The notes below the pieces were generated by a model. It saw only the letters and a list, made by a program, of their open reading frames with translations. It did no database searches and was not told the origin of the DNA. Positions 60,157 to 64,000 of a DNA stretch of 64,000 nucleotides are shown here, one piece after another. This DNA comes from Candidatus Scalindua sp. (GTDB lineage Bacteria; Planctomycetota; Brocadiia; Brocadiales; Scalinduaceae), in contig JALDRB010000006.1 in assembly GCA_031316155.1 (NCBI GenBank), positions 124,001-188,000 of the forward strand, written 5' to 3'. Position 1 is the first letter of the stretch. Each line of letters opens with the position of its first letter. The translations under genes were made by a program, and so were the position numbers.

Positions 60157-61556
60157 CCACAACATCGTATACACATCTTAGTGTCACTAGCTGTGTCATA
60201 ACATCGTATACACTTAGCAAAATTGTTTAATAGGGATTCTGTTTTTTACAGGTTCCCTTAGTTTATAAGATTCTGTTCTGATTAATTGTTTTGGAGCCTC
60301 AAATGCTGCTTGATAATAAACACTTAATTCTTGTTTACTCGTATTTAGTATTGCCCATACATATTCAAAACTTAAAGCTTTATTAATATACAATTCTTCA
60401 TTGAGAATTGTAATATACCCTTTTTCATCTACTAAACGGACAAAATGTATTCTCCCTCTTGTTATTGGTAATTCCTCTGATGGGTCGAAGGTGAAGCCTT
60501 CTGGTAATAATCTTCGTGTATAGCCTTTGCAATATTGCTGAGAGAAATTATCTTTTTTATATTTCTGATAGTTGTTATGTTTATCTCTAAATTTCTTTGA
60601 TTCAACTCTTAGTTCTTTCAGATCTTTGAAGCGCTTTGATTGCCAGAGTAATTCATTAAAACGTTTATTAAAATTTTCTATATATCCGTTTCTCCATGGT
60701 TCTTTAAATGGTATAAACACTATATCAATACCGAAATTTAAGCAGAATCGAGATAGTTTACCAAAGGTCTTAATATGATACAGGCTTCTCTGAAAGATGC
60801 TTCGTTATCAAGTTGTAAAAATCTGGGAAGCCCAAAAGCCTTCCAATCATTGATCAGAAAGCTGATAACGCCTCAGCACCCTTGTCTGTATATTGTTCCA
60901 AGTTTGCTTGATTGGTATAAACATCTATTCTGTTTACAGAAACAATAGATCCGTATCCTTGTATATACCTGGGTGTCACCAGATCAAGCTGATGTACGTG
61001 CCCTGGATGCTTAGTTTTGATTGTAGGATAATATTTTCCCGACGTAGTTTCATTTTTGTGCCTTGATTTTTCAATAATAAGGTCATTTCTTTTTAAGACC
61101 CGATTGATGGTGGAAAGTCCTGGTTTCTCTTGGTACCCTAAGGTATCAAGTTCTTGATGAATAGCAATTGCTCCACAGAAAGAATATTTGGTTGAAGGTC
61201 TATCCCTTGTCACTAATTTCTTTCTGCTTTCTACAATTGCCTGTTCAAGCTCTTTTATTAATTTTACCGGGTTTATGATGCGGTTCTTTTGATTTATCAA
61301 GATACCACTCCTTTCCCCCTGATTCTGCTCTCTCAAGCCATTTATAAACCCAAGCTCTTGTCCGATTAAGTTCCTGATGGATTTCTGTAACCGTTTTTCC
61401 TTCTGAACTTAATTGAGTACATCTATGGCGAAGTTGTATTTCTTCTTTATTGTTTTTGCTATTTTTTATCCATTTTGTACAATCTCCTTTTTAAAGGAAA
61501 TTATATAATGTGTATACGATGTTGTGGGACAAAAAGTGTATACGATGTTATGAAAC
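60157..61556 (-). mobile_element. Decayed IS481-family insertion sequence with doubled end motif
   Basis: About 1.4 kb enclosing one minus-strand transposase pseudogene. The motif ACATCGTATACAC occurs twice at each end: 60162-60174 and 60201-60213 on the left, and inverted at 61510-61522 and 61536-61548 on the right. Flanking bases differ between the two versions (CCACA-ACATCG and CATA-ACATCG), and each version occurs once per end. The right outer copy reads inward as TGTTTCATAACATCGTATAC, compatible with the TGT start of IS481 termini. I could not identify a clean target duplication. Confidence 0.7.
60214..61490 (-). pseudogene. IS481-family DDE transposase, at least three frameshifts
   Basis: Pieces on the minus strand: an HTH part (KEEIQLRHRCTQLSSEGKTV, TEIHQELNRTRAWVYKWLER, then KEWYLDKSKEPHHKPGKIN); a middle part from about 61236 (KELEQAIVESRKKLVTRDRP, LDLVTPRYIQGYGSIVSVNR with DDE residues, ending GAEALSAF); a short piece (LINDWKAFGLPRFLQLDNEA); and the C-terminal part (YHIKTFGKLSRFCLNFGIDI, VFIPFKEPWRNGYIENFNKR with the final Glu). 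Frame changes fall near 61236, 60862 and 60785. All catalytic regions remain, so inactivation seems fairly recent. The start codon is unclear. Confidence 0.85.
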
Positions 61557-61755
61557 ACAAAACTTAATCAATTAAATTTTCTATATGGTCTCTATTTTGG
61601 ATCTTATTAGTAAGGTAGTCATAAAATAGCATGTTAGCCATTAAACAATAGTATAGGGTATTTTGCTAAGTAAACACTAGATTAAGTTGCGATAGGTTAT
61701 TTATTATCTTTTAATTTCATTTCAGAATAAGCAACTGGTAATGTTTCCTGAAAGG

Positions 61756-62538
61756 TCATATTTTTTCAAGGAATTCCTTTCCTCTCTTGATGTTCTCAAC
61801 AGGATGTTCCACTCCCTGAGAATTGATCATATAGAACCCTTTATATCCCACTGCTTCAAGTGTAGAGATGAATTCTTCAAACGGTACGGTTCCTTCACCA
61901 ACCGGAACCTCTCTTTTTCTTCCTTCTCCCGTTTGCCTGGTGTCCCAGAGGTTTGTATAGGCGATATATTCATGTAATTCATAAATACTCTGGACAGGGT
62001 CAACATTGTTCAATAGAAAGGAGGCGGGATCGTAGACCAACTTAATTCCCTCTGTCTGCAATGAGAGCAAAAATTTCTTCAATGTTGAGGTACAGTCGAA
62101 CCTGATTTTGGCAGCAAGGGTGCATCCGTAGTTTTCTGCGTGTTTGCCAATTTCGTTCAGGGCTGAACGTACCATACTTCCGTGTGAAGTATCTGCGTCC
62201 GAGGGGATATTACCTATATATATTGTTACAATATCGGTTTGCAAATCTAATGCGAGACTGATAATTTCTTTTATTTTTTTTATGGACAAATTAAATTCGT
62301 TTTGATTAACGAAACCGGTACCCAGTTCACCTCCTAAAGCACAGAGACGTAATTTATGTATGTTTATAAGACGCCTTAATTCCCGGCGACCGGTTTGAGA
62401 GAGGTTTTCCGGAGTTGTTTCTTGTTGTGTAGCGCTGATTTGAACACCCGTAAAACCAAGAAGAGCGGAGGTCCTGAGACCTTCTTTAATCTTTAATCGT
62501 AGGGATTCAAGAACAACACCAATTCTCTTTTTTATCAT
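61756..62538 (-). CDS. Sugar phosphate isomerase/epimerase (xylose isomerase-like TIM barrel)
   Basis: 260 residues, MIKKRIGVVLESLRLKIKEG. It shows AP-endonuclease-2/TIM-barrel features: GFTGVQISA, LCALGGELGTGFVNQNEFN, DIVTIYIGNIPSD, the metal-site regions LVYDPASFLLNNVDPVQSIY and IAYTNLWDTRQTGEGRKREV, and PVGEGTVPFEEFISTLEAVG. YKGFYMINSQGVEHPVENIK closes the barrel. Usual length. GAGGAG precedes the ATG. The substrate is not predictable; homologues act on sugars or inositols. Upstream on the same strand is a repeat and then mobA. Confidence 0.87.
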   Translation of the reverse strand: MIKKRIGVVLESLRLKIKEGLRTSALLGFTGVQISATQQETTPENLSQTGRRELRRLINIHKLRLCALGGELGTGFVNQNEFNLSIKKIKEIISLALDLQTDIVTIYIGNIPSDADTSHGSMVRSALNEIGKHAENYGCTLAAKIRFDCTSTLKKFLLSLQTEGIKLVYDPASFLLNNVDPVQSIYELHEYIAYTNLWDTRQTGEGRKREVPVGEGTVPFEEFISTLEAVGYKGFYMINSQGVEHPVENIKRGKEFLEKI

Positions 62539-62577
62539 GTATCACTCCTCGCATTCTCCGTTTGAAATTCCCAATCA

Positions 62578-62715
62578 TCTTATACTAAAACCGATTTGGT
62601 TTTCGGATTTACTGGAAACCAAATCTTGGTGAAGGTATCCCCGTACAAAAGGCGTCGAGGACTTTACTCGCCCAATTTTATACCGGATTTTATCCGAAAA
62701 CAATTATCAAATGAG
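62578..62715 (+). repeat. About 135-base dispersed repeat, copy 2
   Basis: Matches the reverse complement of 30772-30912: TACTAAAACCGATTTGGTTT, GGTGAAGGTATCCCCGTACA, GAGGACTTTACTCG and CGGATTTTATCCGAAAACAA. Both copies lie between genes. It contains partial self-complementarity (ACCGATTTGGTTTTCGG...CCAAATC). Confidence 0.75.
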
Positions 62716-62726
62716 TATATTAACAT

Positions 62727-63308
62727 CTATAAGTCTTGCAAGTTTTTTACACTTTCGTAATCATCCGGTGTGTTCAGGTTTCTTATTGAGTCTAGGAAAC
62801 TTTTGGAAGAAGTAAGACTGTCCAGTTCAACGATTTTAACCTTAACATCTGAGAAGAAACTGATGATCCTCAGATTGTTACGGGTTAGCTCCCTCTTAAT
62901 GGGTGCGAGACAGTTTTTTGAGTAAAATGCATGAAGTGGTTCCAACCCTCTTTCGCTTTGGGGGACAACGACATCAAAATCTTTTACGAGCCCTTTTAGA
63001 TACTGTATCAACGGTAATTCAACAAAAGGCATATCGCAGGCAAGAAAAAAGGTATGCAAGCTTCTCGAATTCATAAGGCCCGTGTAGATGCCACTCAAAG
63101 GCCCTTTTCCCGGGTATACATCCTTAATAACAGGTATATTTAAGAAGGTATATTCTGATGGTGTGTTGGCTGAAACGATAATTTTGTCAAAGATTTCACG
63201 AAGTAAATCTATCTGTCGCTCAATAAATGTTTTACCCTGTATTTTGAGAAACGCCTTATTACGGCCCATTCTACTGCTTTTACCACCTGCGAGGATTACG
63301 GCTGTCAT
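62727..63308 (-). CDS. mobA: Molybdenum cofactor guanylyltransferase MobA
   Basis: 193 residues; transfers GMP from GTP to molybdopterin to form the guanine dinucleotide cofactor. The nucleotide-binding start MTAVILAGGKSSRMGRNKAF (LAGGxSxRMGxxK) is diagnostic. KGPLSGIYTGLMNS, then FFLACDMPFVELPLIQYLKG (the CDMPF motif) and LEPLHAFYSKNCLAPIKREL (EPLHAxYS) follow. ...LNTPDDYE closes it (consensus NINTPEDL). Usual length. Separate from mobB (45344) but part of the same pathway. Confidence 0.93.
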   Translation of the reverse strand: MTAVILAGGKSSRMGRNKAFLKIQGKTFIERQIDLLREIFDKIIVSANTPSEYTFLNIPVIKDVYPGKGPLSGIYTGLMNSRSLHTFFLACDMPFVELPLIQYLKGLVKDFDVVVPQSERGLEPLHAFYSKNCLAPIKRELTRNNLRIISFFSDVKVKIVELDSLTSSKSFLDSIRNLNTPDDYESVKNLQDL

Positions 63309-63335
63309 CGATTATGAGAATGGCAGAAAATACCA

Positions 63336-64000
63336 TTAAACGCCTTCAAGTATATGTCCAAGTTTATCCCTCTTTGCCCGCAGATATAGTTTATTTTCAT
63401 CTTTTGGCTTCATTACAATGGGGACTCTTTCTACGATTTCCAAGCCATAACCAGCCAAGGCGGCAAATTTCTTAGGATTATTTGATAATAGTCTCATTTT
63501 TGAAATACCCAAATCCCTTAATATTTGGGCGCCGATACCATAGTCACGTTTATCAACAACAAATCCCAATTTTTTGTTTGCCTCAACGGTATCCAAACCT
63601 CCCTCCTGCAATGCATATGCATGCAGTTTATTTTCAAGGCCGATTCCTCTCCCCTCTTGTCGCATGTAAAGGAGAACACCCTTACCTTCTTTTTGAATTA
63701 TTTTTAATGCATTATGGAGTTGTTCTCCGCAATCGCATCGTAAAGAACCGAAGATGTCACCCGTTAAACATTCATCGTGAACTCGTATTAAAATCGGTTC
63801 TGTCTGAAGAGGGGCAGGCGAGCTATCCGAACTTCCTATATCTCCAAGGCATAGGGCCAGATGGAGATATTCGTCAGTAAAGGAACGGTAGAGGTGCAGG
63901 ACAAATTTTCCGTATTTTGTCGGAAGGTTCACCGAAACACGTTTTTCTATTAAACGCTCTTTTTCGTGACGGTATTTGATAATGTCTGCAATGGTACACA
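63336..64000 (-). CDS. ribBA: RibBA riboflavin biosynthesis protein, GTP cyclohydrolase II part (runs off the window)
   Basis: Partial at its N-terminus: the frame stays open to the window end. The first visible codons ([20 protein letters not shown]) are the linker joining the DHBP synthase (RibB) and GTP cyclohydrolase II (RibA) domains in bifunctional RibBA. RibA features: [30 protein letters not shown] (zinc cysteines C-x10-C-x-C), [40 protein letters not shown] and LLSNNPKK. It opens GTP to start riboflavin synthesis, releasing formate. The RibB half should lie just beyond 64000. An internal GTG at 63932 is probably not the real start. Confidence 0.92.
   Translation of the reverse strand, partial: CTIADIIKYRHEKERLIEKRVSVNLPTKYGKFVLHLYRSFTDEYLHLALCLGDIGSSDSSPAPLQTEPILIRVHDECLTGDIFGSLRCDCGEQLHNALKIIQKEGKGVLLYMRQEGRGIGLENKLHAYALQEGGLDTVEANKKLGFVVDKRDYGIGAQILRDLGISKMRLLSNNPKKFAALAGYGLEIVERVPIVMKPKDENKLYLRAKRDKLGHILEGV

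Overview
The window reads as a chromosomal segment of a Gram-negative, anaerobic bacterium, AT-rich by eye with richer islands. Anaerobic metabolism is suggested by an HdrABC-FlxABCD electron-bifurcation operon. A lipid-A-synthase-N-type membrane protein and a type IV pilus/type II secretion minor-pilin operon suggest an outer membrane. The mix of Hdr/Flx, Tc toxin, fibro-slime protein and dense toxin-antitoxin (TA) and REP-transposase debris resembles anammox-type Planctomycetota (Brocadiales). That placement is a guess from gene content; there is no rRNA or hydrazine gene here to prove it. I found no tRNA, rRNA or CRISPR array.

Layout. 0.1-2.7 kb: a GT1 glycosyltransferase, then a RelB-like antitoxin whose RelE toxin has lost its N-terminal half. 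2.76-22.8 kb: a Tc toxin locus made of a class-I cyclic-di-GMP riboswitch with terminator, a 2618-residue TcB/TcC (SpvB-RHS) fusion with an unrecognised C-terminal toxin module, a dead MazEF-type pair, and a 3562-residue TcA. 22.8-33.5 kb: an accessory zone of short-word spacer repeats, three copies of a repeat linked to REP-associated tyrosine transposases (RAYT), RAYT and IS1595 wreckage, intact and broken TA modules (MNT-HEPN, two PIN modules, an AbrB orphan, a DUF4160 gene) and three unrecognised genes. 33.6-38.1 kb: an ABC-F ATPase, cysteinyl-tRNA synthetase and a PleD-like diguanylate cyclase. 38.2-45.9 kb: a strong promoter followed by hdrC-hdrB-hdrA-flxD-flxC(frameshift)-flxB-flxA-mobB. 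46-56.7 kb: a Lys/Ala/Pro-tailed coiled-coil protein, a pilus/secretion operon (two GspE/PilB ATPases, a GspF/PilC protein, four pilin-like proteins) and a fibro-slime domain protein. 57.3-59.9 kb: a LABN-domain protein, a GT2 and a GT39 glycosyltransferase. 60.1-61.6 kb: a decayed IS481 element. 61.7-64 kb: a TIM-barrel epimerase, mobA, and ribBA running off the window edge.

How parts may connect. Cyclic di-GMP recurs: a riboswitch ahead of the toxin gene, a GGEEF diguanylate cyclase with an I-site, and two ATPases with MshEN-type N-termini, a fold known to bind c-di-GMP in MshE. This suggests, without proving, that surface appendages and the Tc toxin are tied to the sessile/motile switch. 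The Hdr-Flx operon would couple NADH, ferredoxin and a thiol/disulfide couple in the cytoplasm; mobB at its end and mobA at 63 kb serve molybdenum-cofactor (MGD) synthesis for molybdo-enzymes encoded elsewhere.

Many genes here are visibly broken: relE, mazF, a DUF4160 gene, HEPN, a PIN gene, three RAYTs, IS1595, IS481 and flxC. flxC is the only metabolic gene affected, so a sequencing error there deserves exclusion first.
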